Assembly: GCF_041915215.1 (NCBI RefSeq)
Contig: NZ_JAYSBV010000002.1
Reading direction: 5' to 3' (one strand)
DNA length: 64,000 nucleotides
From: Zoogloea sp021286885
Lineage (GTDB): Bacteria; Pseudomonadota; Gammaproteobacteria; Burkholderiales; Rhodocyclaceae
Within the stretch, counting starts at the first letter, position 1; each line of letters begins with the position of its first letter. Below are positions 1-8,143 of the stretch, one piece after another. A program made the position numbers and the translations under genes. The notes beneath the pieces were generated by a model. It was not told where the DNA came from. It worked only from the letters and a program-made list of their open reading frames with translations, and ran no database searches.

Positions 1-1044
1 GCGATCGAAGACATCACCCACTCCGTGTGCACCCTGGAGTTCGAAGATCAGCGCCCCTTCTACGACTGGCTGCTGGACAACCTGGCAGAAGGCGGCTTCT
101 TCCCCCGCCCGGTGCCGCGCCAGATCGAATTTGCGCGCCTCAACCTGAGCTATGTGGTGCTCTCCAAGCGCAAGCTGATTCAGCTCGTGGACGAAAAGCA
201 TGTGGCCGGCTGGGACGACCCGCGCCTGCCCACCCTGGTGGGTGCCCGCCGGCGTGGCTTCACCCCGGAAGGCTTCCGCCGCTTCACCGAGCGCATCGGC
301 GTCTCCAAGTCCGACGCCTGGATCGACATGAGCGTGCTCGAAGACTGCATGCGCGAGCACCTGAACGAAGCCGCCGAGCGCCGGGTGGCCGTGCTTGATC
401 CGATCAAGCTCATCATCACCAACTACCCGGAAGGCCAGAGCGAGCGCTGCCACGCCCCCAACCACCCGCTCCACCCGGAGCTGGGCAAGCGGGAAATGCC
501 CTTTAGCCGCGAACTCTGGATCGAGCGCGAAGACTTCATGGAAACCCCGGTCAAGGGCTACCACCGCCTCTACCCGGGCAACATGGCACGGCTGCGCTAC
601 GGCTATGTGGTGAAGTGCACCGGCTGCGAAAAAGACGCCGACGGCAACATCACCGCCGTGCTGTGCGAATACATGCCCGACTCCAAGTCTGGCACCCCGG
701 GCGCCGACAACTACAAGGTCAAGGGCAACCTGCACTGGGTGTCGGTGGCCCACGCCTACGCCACCGAAGTGCGCCTCTACGACCGGCTGTTCGCCCACCC
801 GAACCCGGGCGCCCGGCGCGAAGGGGATGCCGAAGGCCTGGAACGCAGCTTCCTGGACGACATCAATCCCAACAGCCTGCGCACCCTCCAGGCCCAACTG
901 GAACCCGCCCTGCGCGCCGCCAAGCCCGAAGAACGCTTCCAGTTCGAGCGTCACGGCTACTTCGTGGCCGACCGGATCGACACCCAGGACGGCGCCCCGG
1001 TGTTCAACCGCACCGTGACCCTGCGCGATACCTGGAAGCGCTGA
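1..1044 (+). CDS. glnS: Glutaminyl-tRNA synthetase, C-terminal part (5' end outside window)
   Basis: Class I aminoacyl-tRNA synthetase that charges tRNA-Gln with glutamine in the cytoplasm. Frame 1 is open from the first base, so the N-terminus with the HIGH motif lies upstream. The visible 347 residues begin in the catalytic core (ITHSVCTLEFEDQRPFYDWL). They carry the KMSKS-class loop as VLSKRKL and continue into the two C-terminal anticodon-binding beta-barrels (LWIEREDFMETPVKGYHRLYPG region). The SKRKL form of the loop and the barrel sequence are those of GlnRS rather than GluRS. The gene ends in TGA, 68 bases before the rplU promoter, with no obvious terminator. It is broken only by the window edge. 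Confidence 0.96.
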   Translation, partial: AIEDITHSVCTLEFEDQRPFYDWLLDNLAEGGFFPRPVPRQIEFARLNLSYVVLSKRKLIQLVDEKHVAGWDDPRLPTLVGARRRGFTPEGFRRFTERIGVSKSDAWIDMSVLEDCMREHLNEAAERRVAVLDPIKLIITNYPEGQSERCHAPNHPLHPELGKREMPFSRELWIEREDFMETPVKGYHRLYPGNMARLRYGYVVKCTGCEKDADGNITAVLCEYMPDSKSGTPGADNYKVKGNLHWVSVAHAYATEVRLYDRLFAHPNPGARREGDAEGLERSFLDDINPNSLRTLQAQLEPALRAAKPEERFQFERHGYFVADRIDTQDGAPVFNRTVTLRDTWKR

Positions 1045-1111
1045 GCGCCATTTCCAGCATCTCAAGCACTTCCAACGCCTCCGCCAGCCCCGCCGCCCAG
1101 CACTTGCTGGG

Positions 1112-1140
1112 TTGACGGAGCTTGCGGACATCTGTAAGAT
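1112..1140 (+). promoter_or_regulatory. Probable sigma-70 promoter of rplU-rpmA
   Basis: TTGACG at 1112-1117 and TAAGAT at 1135-1140 are separated by exactly 17 bases, preceded by glnS and followed after 38 bases by the rplU start. Match is 5 of 6 for the -35 box and 4 of 6 for the -10 box. Confidence 0.65.
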
Positions 1141-1178
1141 GCCGCGTTCTGTGTAAAACCCTTAATCGGAGTACATCC

Positions 1179-1490
1179 ATGTACGCGGTCGTAAAAACCG
1201 GCGGTAAGCAGTATCGTGTTACCGCTGGCGAAAAAATCAAAGTAGAACAGATACCGGCAGACGTGGGCTCGGAAATCACCCTGGACCAAGTGTTCATGGT
1301 TGGTGAAGGCGAGTCTGTCAAGATCGGCACCCCCGTGGTTGCTGGTGCTGTGGTGAAGGCCACCGTGGTTTCCCACGGCCGTCACGACAAGATCAAGATC
1401 TTCAAGATGCGTCGTCGTAAGCACTACCAAAAGCATCAAGGTCATCGTCAGAACTACACCGAGCTTCGCATCGAAGCTATTTCCGCCTAA
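1179..1490 (+). CDS. rplU: 50S ribosomal protein L21
   Basis: Component of the large ribosomal subunit that binds 23S rRNA. The product is 103 residues, the same length as in E. coli, and opens with the family start MYAVVKTGGKQYRV. It has the basic C-terminal block (KMRRRKHYQKHQGHRQNYTE) that contacts rRNA. I chose the ATG at 1179 because upstream in-frame codons give a non-homologous extension and because GGAG lies just before this ATG. rpmA follows after 13 bases, so the two form the classical rplU-rpmA operon. Confidence 0.98.
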   Translation: MYAVVKTGGKQYRVTAGEKIKVEQIPADVGSEITLDQVFMVGEGESVKIGTPVVAGAVVKATVVSHGRHDKIKIFKMRRRKHYQKHQGHRQNYTELRIEAISA

Positions 1491-1503
1491 GGAGTAACGC
1501 ACC

Positions 1504-1767
1504 ATGGCACACAAAAAGGCTGGCGGCAGTTCACGTAACGGTCGCGACTCAGAAAGCAAACGCCTTGGCGTAAAGCGCTACGGCGGTCAAGCAGTGCTGG
1601 CTGGCAACATCATCGTGCGTCAGCGTGGCACCGAGTACCATCCCGGCGAAAACGTCGGCATCGGCAAGGATCACACCCTGTTCGCCCTGGTGGACGGCGT
1701 TGTGAACTTCGCTGTGAAGGGTGCCCAAAAGCGCCGCACCGTGAGCATCGTCGCCGCTGCTGAATAA
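1504..1767 (+). CDS. rpmA: 50S ribosomal protein L27
   Basis: Large-subunit protein whose N-terminal tail reaches the peptidyl-transferase centre. The 87-residue product begins MAHKKAGGSSRNGRDS, the form that needs no N-terminal processing (unlike the Firmicutes type). It contains the family core GVKRYGGQAVLAGNIIVRQRGT. It is preceded by AAGGAG and by rplU, and followed by a strong terminator, so it closes the operon. Confidence 0.98.
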   Translation: MAHKKAGGSSRNGRDSESKRLGVKRYGGQAVLAGNIIVRQRGTEYHPGENVGIGKDHTLFALVDGVVNFAVKGAQKRRTVSIVAAAE

Positions 1768-1785
1768 GCACCGACTGCTTGCCTC

Positions 1786-1816
1786 AAAAGCCCTATCCCT
1801 GCGGTAGGGCTTTTTT
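1786..1816 (+). terminator. Rho-independent terminator of rplU-rpmA
   Basis: Stem AGCCCTA / TAGGGCT with a 9-base loop, followed by six T and preceded by four A, 19 bases after the rpmA stop. Confidence 0.9.
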
Positions 1817-1915
1817 GTTTCAAGAACAGATTGCGCTGTGGCTCCGGCCCGGCCTCCGGCACCACCCCCGCCCGCGCACCTGGCGCGACGGGCAGCTTGA
1901 ATACCTGGAAAACCC

Positions 1916-3118
1916 ATGAAATTTTTCGACGAAGCCCGTATTGAAGTCATCGCTGGCGACGGCGGCAACGGTGCCGCCACCTTCCGCCGCGAAAAATACA
2001 TCCCCATGGGCGGCCCGGACGGCGGCGACGGTGGCAAGGGCGGCGATGTCTATGCAGTGGCCGACCGCAACCTGAACACCCTCATCGACTACCGCTACAA
2101 GCGCACCTTCCTGGCCGAACGCGGCGAAAACGGGCGCGGTGCCGACTGCTACGGCAAGGGCGGTGACGACATCGAGCTGCGCATGCCGGTGGGCACCATC
2201 ATCACCATGCTGGAAACCGGCGAACTGATCGCCGACATGGACGTGGATGGCAAGCGCGTGATGATCGCCAAGGGTGGCCGGGGCGGCCTGGGCAACCTGC
2301 ACTTCAAGACCAGTACCAACCGGGCCCCGCGCAAGAAAACCATGGGCCAGCAGGGCGAGCGCAAGAGCCTCAACCTCGAACTCAAGGTGCTGGCCGACGT
2401 GGGCCTGCTGGGCATGCCCAACGCGGGCAAGTCCACCTTCATCCGCGCCGTGTCTTCGGCCAAGCCCAAGGTAGCCGACTACCCCTTCACCACCCTCGCC
2501 CCCAACCTGGGCGTGGTGCGCACCTCCGAAAACCGCAGCTTCGTGATCGCCGACATTCCCGGCCTGATCGAAGGCGCTGCCGACGGTGCCGGCCTGGGCC
2601 ACCAGTTCCTGCGCCATCTGCAGCGCACCCATATCCTGCTGCACATCGTCGATCTGGCCCCCTTCGACCCGGAAACCGACCCGGTGCGCGAAGCCCACGC
2701 CATTGTCGAAGAGCTGCGCAAGTACGACGAATCCCTCTACACCAAGCGCCGCTGGCTGGTGCTCAACAAGCTCGACCTGATTCCCGAAGAGGAGCAGGCC
2801 GAGCGCGTCCAGGCCTTCCTTGAAGCCTACGGCCCGGTGGATCGCCACTTCCAGGTCTCGGCCATCAGCCGCAACGGCTGCCAGGAAGTCGTGTTTGCCC
2901 TCCAGGACGTGCTGGACGAAGAAAAGGCTGCCGCCCAGGCCGCCGCCGATGCCAAGGCCGCCGCAGAAGCCGCCACCCTGGCCGATGCCCGCGCCGCTGC
3001 CGGCAGCGACGCAGACTTCGAAGAAGATGACTTCGAGGGCGACGAGAGCGACGAGTACGACGAAGAAGATTTCGAAGACGAAGAAGAGATCGACGCCGAT
3101 GAGAACCCAAATTCGTAA
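1916..3118 (+). CDS. obg: Obg-family GTPase (CgtA/ObgE)
   Basis: Essential GTPase that binds the 50S subunit and links ribosome maturation to the stringent response. Its 400 residues show the glycine-rich Obg fold at about 1-158 (GGNGAATFRREKY, GGDGGKGGDVY). The G domain follows, with P-loop GMPNAGKST, G3 DIPGLIEGA and G4 NKLD. The C-terminus is very acidic (runs of D and E over the last 40 residues). The start is the first ATG, giving MKFFDEARIEVIAGDGG, the family N-terminus. The 3' end overlaps proB by 20 bases. The alanine-rich stretch AAAQAAADAKAAAEAA links the G domain to the acidic tail. Confidence 0.97.
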   Translation: MKFFDEARIEVIAGDGGNGAATFRREKYIPMGGPDGGDGGKGGDVYAVADRNLNTLIDYRYKRTFLAERGENGRGADCYGKGGDDIELRMPVGTIITMLETGELIADMDVDGKRVMIAKGGRGGLGNLHFKTSTNRAPRKKTMGQQGERKSLNLELKVLADVGLLGMPNAGKSTFIRAVSSAKPKVADYPFTTLAPNLGVVRTSENRSFVIADIPGLIEGAADGAGLGHQFLRHLQRTHILLHIVDLAPFDPETDPVREAHAIVEELRKYDESLYTKRRWLVLNKLDLIPEEEQAERVQAFLEAYGPVDRHFQVSAISRNGCQEVVFALQDVLDEEKAAAQAAADAKAAAEAATLADARAAAGSDADFEEDDFEGDESDEYDEEDFEDEEEIDADENPNS

Positions 3119-4217
3119 CGCCCGCCGCCTGGTCGTCAAGGTCGGCAGCGCCCTGGTCACCAACAACGGCGAGGGCCTGGACATCAGCGCCCTGGCCGAC
3201 TGGGCGCGCCAGATTGCCGCCCTGCGCGCCGAAGGGCGCGAGATCGTGCTGGTTTCTTCGGGCGCCATCGCCGCCGGCATGCAGCGTCTGGGCTGGGCCA
3301 CCCGCCCCCAGGAAATGCACCAGCTCCAGGCCGCCGCTGCCGTGGGCCAGATGGGCCTCGCCCAGGCCTACGAAAGCGTGTTCTCGCAAAACGGCCTGCA
3401 CACCGCCCAGATCCTGCTGACCCACGAGGATCTGGCCGACCGCACCCGCTACCTGAACGCCCGCTCCACCCTCATCACCCTGCTGGAACTGGGCGTGGTG
3501 CCGATCATCAACGAGAACGACACGGTCGTGACCGATGAGATCAAGTTCGGCGATAACGACACCCTGGGCGCCCTGGTGGCCAACCTGATCGACGCCGAAG
3601 GGCTGATCATCCTGACCGACCAGAAGGGCCTCTACACCGCCGATCCGCGCCAGGATCCGAACGCCACCCTGATCAGCGCCGACCGGGCCGAAAATACCGC
3701 CCTCGAAGCCATGGCGGGCGGTGCCGGCACCGGCATCAGCAAGGGCGGGATGATCACCAAGGTGCGCGCCGCCCAGCGGGCGGCCCGCAGCGGCGCCCAC
3801 ACCTGCATCGCCAGTGGCCGAGAAAGCAATCCGCTGCTGCGCGTGGCCGCCGGCGAAGACATCGGCACCCTGCTCTACGCTTCCAGCACCCCGCTGGCCG
3901 CCCGCAAGCAGTGGCTGGCCGATCACCTGCAACTGGCCGGCAGCCTGACCCTGGACGCTGGCGCCATCGAGGCCCTGCACTCAGGCAAGAGCCTGCTACC
4001 GATTGGCATCACCGCTGCTGAAGGGGATTTCCCCCGGGGTTCGGTGGTCGCCTGCCGCGACGCCCATGGCAAGGAAATCGCCCGGGGCCTGGTGAACTAC
4101 GCTGCCAACGACACCCGCCGCATTCTGCGCCACAGCTCTGCCGAGATCGAAGCGATCCTGGGTTTTGTGGAAGAACCCGAGCTGATCCACCGGGATAATC
4201 TTGTGGTGCTGGGCTAA
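3099..4217 (+). CDS. proB: Glutamate 5-kinase
   Basis: Catalyses the first step of proline synthesis, phosphorylating glutamate to gamma-glutamyl phosphate. The 372-residue product has an N-terminal amino-acid kinase domain (LVVKVGSALVT, IVLVSSGAIAAGM, ENDTVV, GTGISKGGMITKVRAA) and a C-terminal PUA domain from about residue 275. Length fits the E. coli enzyme (367). The start is the ATG at 3099, which lies inside the end of obg and gives the family N-terminus MRTQIRNARRLVVKVGS. Translation is therefore probably coupled to obg. proA is not adjacent; a terminator follows directly. Confidence 0.97.
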   Translation: MRTQIRNARRLVVKVGSALVTNNGEGLDISALADWARQIAALRAEGREIVLVSSGAIAAGMQRLGWATRPQEMHQLQAAAAVGQMGLAQAYESVFSQNGLHTAQILLTHEDLADRTRYLNARSTLITLLELGVVPIINENDTVVTDEIKFGDNDTLGALVANLIDAEGLIILTDQKGLYTADPRQDPNATLISADRAENTALEAMAGGAGTGISKGGMITKVRAAQRAARSGAHTCIASGRESNPLLRVAAGEDIGTLLYASSTPLAARKQWLADHLQLAGSLTLDAGAIEALHSGKSLLPIGITAAEGDFPRGSVVACRDAHGKEIARGLVNYAANDTRRILRHSSAEIEAILGFVEEPELIHRDNLVVLG

Positions 4218-4242
4218 AACGCCCGCGCGACATCCGGCAAAC

Positions 4243-4276
4243 AAAACGGCCACCTTTTTACAGGTGGCCGTTTTTT
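4243..4276 (+). terminator. Terminator of obg-proB
   Basis: Long stem ACGGCCACCT / AGGTGGCCGT with a 6-base loop, followed by six T, 25 bases after the proB stop. Confidence 0.92.
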
Positions 4277-4342
4277 CATGCCTGCATAAACCCCTCTGCA
4301 CAAACTCGCCCCAAAGAGGATTCAACAGAAGGGGGCTGGCAA

Positions 4343-4375
4343 TAAAAAACGGGCACCCGAAAGTGCCCGTTTTAT
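4343..4375 (-). terminator. Terminator of the porin gene
   Basis: Stem AAAACGGGCAC / GTGCCCGTTTT with a 6-base loop; on the minus strand it ends in a run of T, 25 bases beyond the porin stop. Confidence 0.9.
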
Positions 4376-4399
4376 TTCTAGCTCAGACGGGAGTCTGAA

Positions 4400-5578
4400 T
4401 TAGAAGGTGTGACGCAGGCCCAGGGACAGACCTTGAACGGTAGCGCCAGCCTTGGCAACGCCAGTGGCGTTGATGCCGAAGTCGTAAGCAGCGCCGTCAT
4501 CGTTGTTCAGGTGAGCGTACACAGCCTTCAGCATGGTGCGCTTGGACAGGGAGTGCTCGTAGCCCAGCTCGAACAGCTTGGCGCCGGTGTCCTTGGCGGA
4601 GGAACCGTTCACCTTCAGGTCACGAGCGAAGTAGGCTTGAGCCAGCAGCTTGCCAGCGGGGGTCACGTTGTAGGTGGCGCCCAGACCGTAGACGTTTTGG
4701 GTGGCCTTGCCAACGGTGCTGTAGTTGTCAGCACGGGTGCTGTCGAACAGAGCGCGCACGGTGGCGATGCCGAAGTCGTAGGAGGCGCCAACGCGGAAGT
4801 CAGCCACATCGGTGCTCTTGCCGCTGAAGGAGGTGTTGTTGTTGCCCAGATCCACAGCGTTGTAGGTCACGGCAGCCATCACGGGGCCGTTGGCGTACTT
4901 CAGGCCCACATCGTAGCCGGTGGTGTTGGCTTGAGCAGCGGTGCCCAGGTTGCCAGCGGTGCTCTTGTTTTCGTTAGCCACGTAAGCAGCGGTCAGGCTC
5001 AGACCGGCGAAGGTGGGGGAAACGTAAGCAATGGCGTTCTTCCAACGGGTGTCGAAGATGGAAGCGCAGGTGGAGGAGCGGGTGGTGCAGCCAGCGTTGG
5101 CGGTGTAGGAACCGTTGGTGTCGGTGGTGCCAACCAGGTGGTTGCCCAGCTTGCCCAGCAGGGCAGTGTTAGCGCCGATGCCGGTGGCGCCAGCGTTCAC
5201 GTCCAGGGCGGAGCCCAGAGCGCGGGTCGGGCCGGTCAGGGTGCCCAGAACCACGGTACCGAAGCCACCGGCCACGCCGACGTAGCTGTCACGGGAGGCG
5301 GACAGGGAGCCACCGTTTTCGAAGCCGATGCCGGATTCGAATTGGAACACGGCGGTCAGGCCGTTGCCCAGGGACTCAGCACCCTTGAAACCGATCAGGG
5401 AGGAGTTGGTGGAAACGCGGGTGGTGTTACCCAGGTTGTTGCCATCAGCAGCGCTGTTGGAAACCTTGACCACGTCGAAGGAGCCGTCGGCAACGCCGTA
5501 GACGGTCACGTTGGACTGAGCGAAGGCAGCGGTGGAAGCCAGGCCAGCGACGGCCAGAGCGATCAGTTTCTTTTGCAT
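4400..5578 (-). CDS. Major outer-membrane porin (Porin_4 family)
   Basis: Predicted 16-strand trimeric beta-barrel for passive uptake of small hydrophilic solutes. The 392-residue precursor has a clear signal peptide, MQKKLIALAVAGLASTAAFA, cleaved before QSNVTVYGVAD, the usual start of a betaproteobacterial porin. Further family signs are SLIGFKGAESLGNGLTAVFQFE and the final GLSLGLRHTF, whose terminal Phe is the signal recognised by the outer-membrane insertion machinery. The start at 5578 is supported by GAGGAG eight bases upstream. The gene is monocistronic, with its own terminator and a leader of unknown length. The serine-, threonine- and cysteine-containing loop near residue 160 is probably surface-exposed. 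The natural substrate cannot be read from the sequence. Confidence 0.93.
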   Translation of the reverse strand: MQKKLIALAVAGLASTAAFAQSNVTVYGVADGSFDVVKVSNSAADGNNLGNTTRVSTNSSLIGFKGAESLGNGLTAVFQFESGIGFENGGSLSASRDSYVGVAGGFGTVVLGTLTGPTRALGSALDVNAGATGIGANTALLGKLGNHLVGTTDTNGSYTANAGCTTRSSTCASIFDTRWKNAIAYVSPTFAGLSLTAAYVANENKSTAGNLGTAAQANTTGYDVGLKYANGPVMAAVTYNAVDLGNNNTSFSGKSTDVADFRVGASYDFGIATVRALFDSTRADNYSTVGKATQNVYGLGATYNVTPAGKLLAQAYFARDLKVNGSSAKDTGAKLFELGYEHSLSKRTMLKAVYAHLNNDDGAAYDFGINATGVAKAGATVQGLSLGLRHTF

Positions 5579-5891
5579 TTGTTTCTCCTCTTGATTGAAG
5601 ATGGCGCGCACCGCTTACACGGGCTGACCAATTTCACCTCTCTACCGAGAGAGAAGTTGGACAGCATTGTGGCCATGGGTCAAACACAAGAGCAAGGACG
5701 GCGTTGTTTTTTGGATGCGCTTCCGGGGGGAACTGTTGCATGTTCGCAACAGCCCCATAAAAGGCCTGCGCTCCCTCTTGCACAGATGAATATTCTGTTG
5801 CTTCGACGTGACATTTCGGCGACGTCCCCCCCGGGGCCGGACGTAAAAAAACCAGCCCGCAGGCTGGTTTCTGGCAACCGGGAAAACCCGA
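5579..5891. other. Non-coding gap between porin and cytochrome c genes
   Basis: Holds the porin ribosome binding site, its presumed promoter region and the terminator of the cytochrome gene at 5845-5870. A five-base inverted repeat (CTCTC-TACC-GAGAG) at 5638-5651 lies about 60 bases upstream of the porin start and could be a leader hairpin or operator. I could not identify a convincing -35/-10 pair. No coding frame here has family features. Confidence 0.6.
5845..5870 (-). terminator. Terminator of the cytochrome c gene
   Basis: Stem AAACCAGCC / GGCTGGTTT with a 4-base loop, followed on the minus strand by seven T, 21 bases after the stop codon. Confidence 0.9.
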
Positions 5892-6209
5892 TCACTTCAT
5901 GCCGAGCACCCAGGCCACCAGGGTCTTGGCTTCGGCGGGGGTCACGGATTGGGGGGGCATGGGCATCTGGCCCCACACGCCGGCACCACCCTTTTGCACC
6001 TTCTCGGCCAGCTTGGCTTCGGCGGTCTTGTCGCCCTTGTACTTGGCAGCCACTTCCTTGTAAGCGGGGCCCACAACCTTCTTGTCGATGGCATGGCAGG
6101 CCAGGCAGCCCTTGGACTGGGCCAGGGTCTGGGCGGGGGTGTCAGCAGCGAAAGCGGCACCGGAACCCATCAGGCCGGCAACAACAGCGGCAGCAACGAT
6201 CTTCTTCAT
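5892..6209 (-). CDS. Small periplasmic c-type cytochrome (c551/c552 type)
   Basis: Class I monohaem electron carrier, exported to the periplasm. The 105-residue precursor has a signal peptide (MKKIVAAAVVAGLMGSGAAFA) and one haem site, CLACH at about residues 35-39. A MPMPPQ loop near the C-terminus supplies the axial methionine. This size and the VGPAYKEVAAKYKG block are typical of cytochromes c551/c552, which feed terminal oxidases, denitrification enzymes or peroxidases. The start is set by AGAGGATC just upstream. The gene stands alone between a promoter and a terminator, so its redox partner is not indicated by context. Confidence 0.93.
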   Translation of the reverse strand: MKKIVAAAVVAGLMGSGAAFAADTPAQTLAQSKGCLACHAIDKKVVGPAYKEVAAKYKGDKTAEAKLAEKVQKGGAGVWGQMPMPPQSVTPAEAKTLVAWVLGMK

Positions 6210-6250
6210 TGTGATCCTCTTCGGTTTACATGGCAGGAAAAACGGGGGGC

Positions 6251-6279
6251 AGTCTAATCCTCCCCCAGGGGTTTGCCAA
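6251..6279 (-). promoter_or_regulatory. Probable promoter of the cytochrome c gene
   Basis: On the minus strand TTGGCA (6274-6279) and TAGACT (6251-6256) are 17 bases apart, about 42 bases before the start codon. Confidence 0.55.
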
Positions 6280-6379
6280 TTATTCAGCAAAGTCTGATGG
6301 AGGCCGGGCGACAAAGCGTCGCAGCCTTACAACGCCCTGCCCACATGCTACGTTGACCGAGGCCAGAAACCCACATACC

Positions 6380-8134
6380 TCAAAAGGCGATCGCCACCGC
6401 AAACTGAAGGCGCAGCCGGTGCTCGCTCTGCCCATAGGCCAGATCCAGGGCCAGGGGGCCCGCCGGACTCTTCCAACGGGGGCCTATGCCATAGCCCAGA
6501 TTGAGCTTGAACAGTTTGCGCTCGTCGTTGGCATTGCCCGCATCCACAAAGGCCGCCAAGCCCCAATCGCCTTCAAACCAATGCACGTATTCAGCACTGG
6601 TAACGGCCAGGTAACGCCCCCCCACCACCGCGCTGCCGTCCTTCACCCCCAGGCTCTGGTAGGCATAGCCGCGCACGGTCTGGGCGCCGCCTGTCCGGAA
6701 CAGGAAATCCTGGGGAATCCCATCCCGGGAAGCGGCCACATTGATCCCCACCTCGGCCCGCAGGGTCAGCACATCCCGCCGGAACACCGGCCAGAAGCCC
6801 TGATAACGCCCATACAGGCGCACAAAGTTGCGATCCGAGAGCAGCGCCCGGGCTGCGCCCCCCAGCTGGAAGTTAAGCACCTGCCCATCCCGGGGGTCGA
6901 GCACGTCATCCACCTGGCGCCGGGTCCAGGACCAGTTGGCGGCGAGGGCAGTGCGGCGCGTCTCCACGCTGCCTTCGGGCGCCAGCAGCTCCTGCTGGAA
7001 GCTGAGGGCATAGCGGTTTTCGATGATGCCCGTCGGAATGCTGCGCACCAGCCCCAGGGCCTGACGCCGGGTCTGCAGGCCAGAGATGTTGGTGTGCTCG
7101 GCCAGCAGGCCCACGCTATCCTGGTAGCCCGCCCGGTCGGGGGGCAGGAAAAGATCGGTATAACCCACCTGGCGCCGCTGCTCCAGACGCAGCCCACTCA
7201 CCAGGTTGTTGGCGCTGCCCCACAGGTTGGCGTCCCGGTAGCCCATCTCCACCCGGCTGCCGGTGTTGCTGCTGGCCCCCAGCCCCAGACTCACCCGGCG
7301 CGGCTTGGCCTCGCTCACCTGCACCAGGATGGGCGCGGCTTGGGGGTCGGCCCCCTCCCGCACCACGTCGGCCACCACCGACGCAAAATAAGGCGTGCTC
7401 TGGAGCGCACTCTGGAAACGCAGCAGGCTGTCCAGCCGGTAGGGCGTTCCGGGGACGGGCGGGTGATAGCGCTGGAGCAGCTCCGCTGGGTAATCACTCA
7501 AGCCCCGGGCCTGGAGTTCGCCAAAGCGGTAGGCAGGCCCGGAATCCAGCACCACCCGCAGCGTAGCCTGCCCGGTGGCGGGGTCGATGGCCGCGTGGCT
7601 TTCGGTGATCCGGGCAGCGGCGTAATCCCGGCTGGCCACGTCGTCCAGCAGGGCCTGCTTGGCCAGATCCCAATCGGCCTGGCGGAAAGGCTGGCCTTGG
7701 GGCAGTTTCCAGGCGTGCTCAAGATCCTGGCGACGGCGGAGGCGTTCATCCCCATCCCCAGCCAGTTCGCCCTCAAACACCAGCTCGACCTGCCCGATCT
7801 GCACCCGAGGGCCGGGGGTCAGCACAAGGCGCCAACCCCGCTCGTCCTCCACTGCTTCCAGGCGCGACTCAAAATAGCCCTCGGTGGCCAGCAGGTCGGC
7901 CACTTCCCGACGGGCCCGGCGCAAGAGGCGCAAACGCGCCTCCGCATCCAGCGCGGCGGGCTTCTGCTCATCCAGAAAAGGCAGGTATTGGTCGATCAGG
8001 CGCCCCAGGGCTTCGGGGGCCTCCACAGGCACCCGCGCCCAGGCAGGGGCCGCCGCCCCGAGGCCCAGGGCGGCGGCACTCAACAGCTTCAGAAGCACGC
8101 GGGAGAGATGGCGAAAACGGGATATGGGCTGCAC
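6380..8134 (-). CDS. tamA: TamA-like Omp85 outer-membrane assembly protein
   Basis: Member of the Omp85/BamA superfamily, predicted to insert autotransporters and other outer-membrane proteins. The 584-residue product has a signal sequence ending near APAWA, POTRA-like repeats over about residues 40-270 and a C-terminal 16-strand barrel from about 275. The barrel carries the conserved lid-loop motif VRGY (TGGAQTVRGYAYQSLG) and ends in FAVAIAF, with terminal Phe. The start is a GTG ten bases after the putA stop, with a weak ribosome site, so translation may be coupled to putA. TamA normally precedes a large tamB; here the next gene downstream is the cytochrome, so tamB is absent from this locus. 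Confidence 0.88.
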   Translation of the reverse strand: MQPISRFRHLSRVLLKLLSAAALGLGAAAPAWARVPVEAPEALGRLIDQYLPFLDEQKPAALDAEARLRLLRRARREVADLLATEGYFESRLEAVEDERGWRLVLTPGPRVQIGQVELVFEGELAGDGDERLRRRQDLEHAWKLPQGQPFRQADWDLAKQALLDDVASRDYAAARITESHAAIDPATGQATLRVVLDSGPAYRFGELQARGLSDYPAELLQRYHPPVPGTPYRLDSLLRFQSALQSTPYFASVVADVVREGADPQAAPILVQVSEAKPRRVSLGLGASSNTGSRVEMGYRDANLWGSANNLVSGLRLEQRRQVGYTDLFLPPDRAGYQDSVGLLAEHTNISGLQTRRQALGLVRSIPTGIIENRYALSFQQELLAPEGSVETRRTALAANWSWTRRQVDDVLDPRDGQVLNFQLGGAARALLSDRNFVRLYGRYQGFWPVFRRDVLTLRAEVGINVAASRDGIPQDFLFRTGGAQTVRGYAYQSLGVKDGSAVVGGRYLAVTSAEYVHWFEGDWGLAAFVDAGNANDERKLFKLNLGYGIGPRWKSPAGPLALDLAYGQSEHRLRLQFAVAIAF

Positions 8135-8143
8135 CCGTGGATT

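Noticed and set aside
1820..3301. Long minus-strand frame across obg
   Set aside because: Shadow of the obg and proB coding sequence, rich in Gly, Ala, Val and His as expected for the complement.
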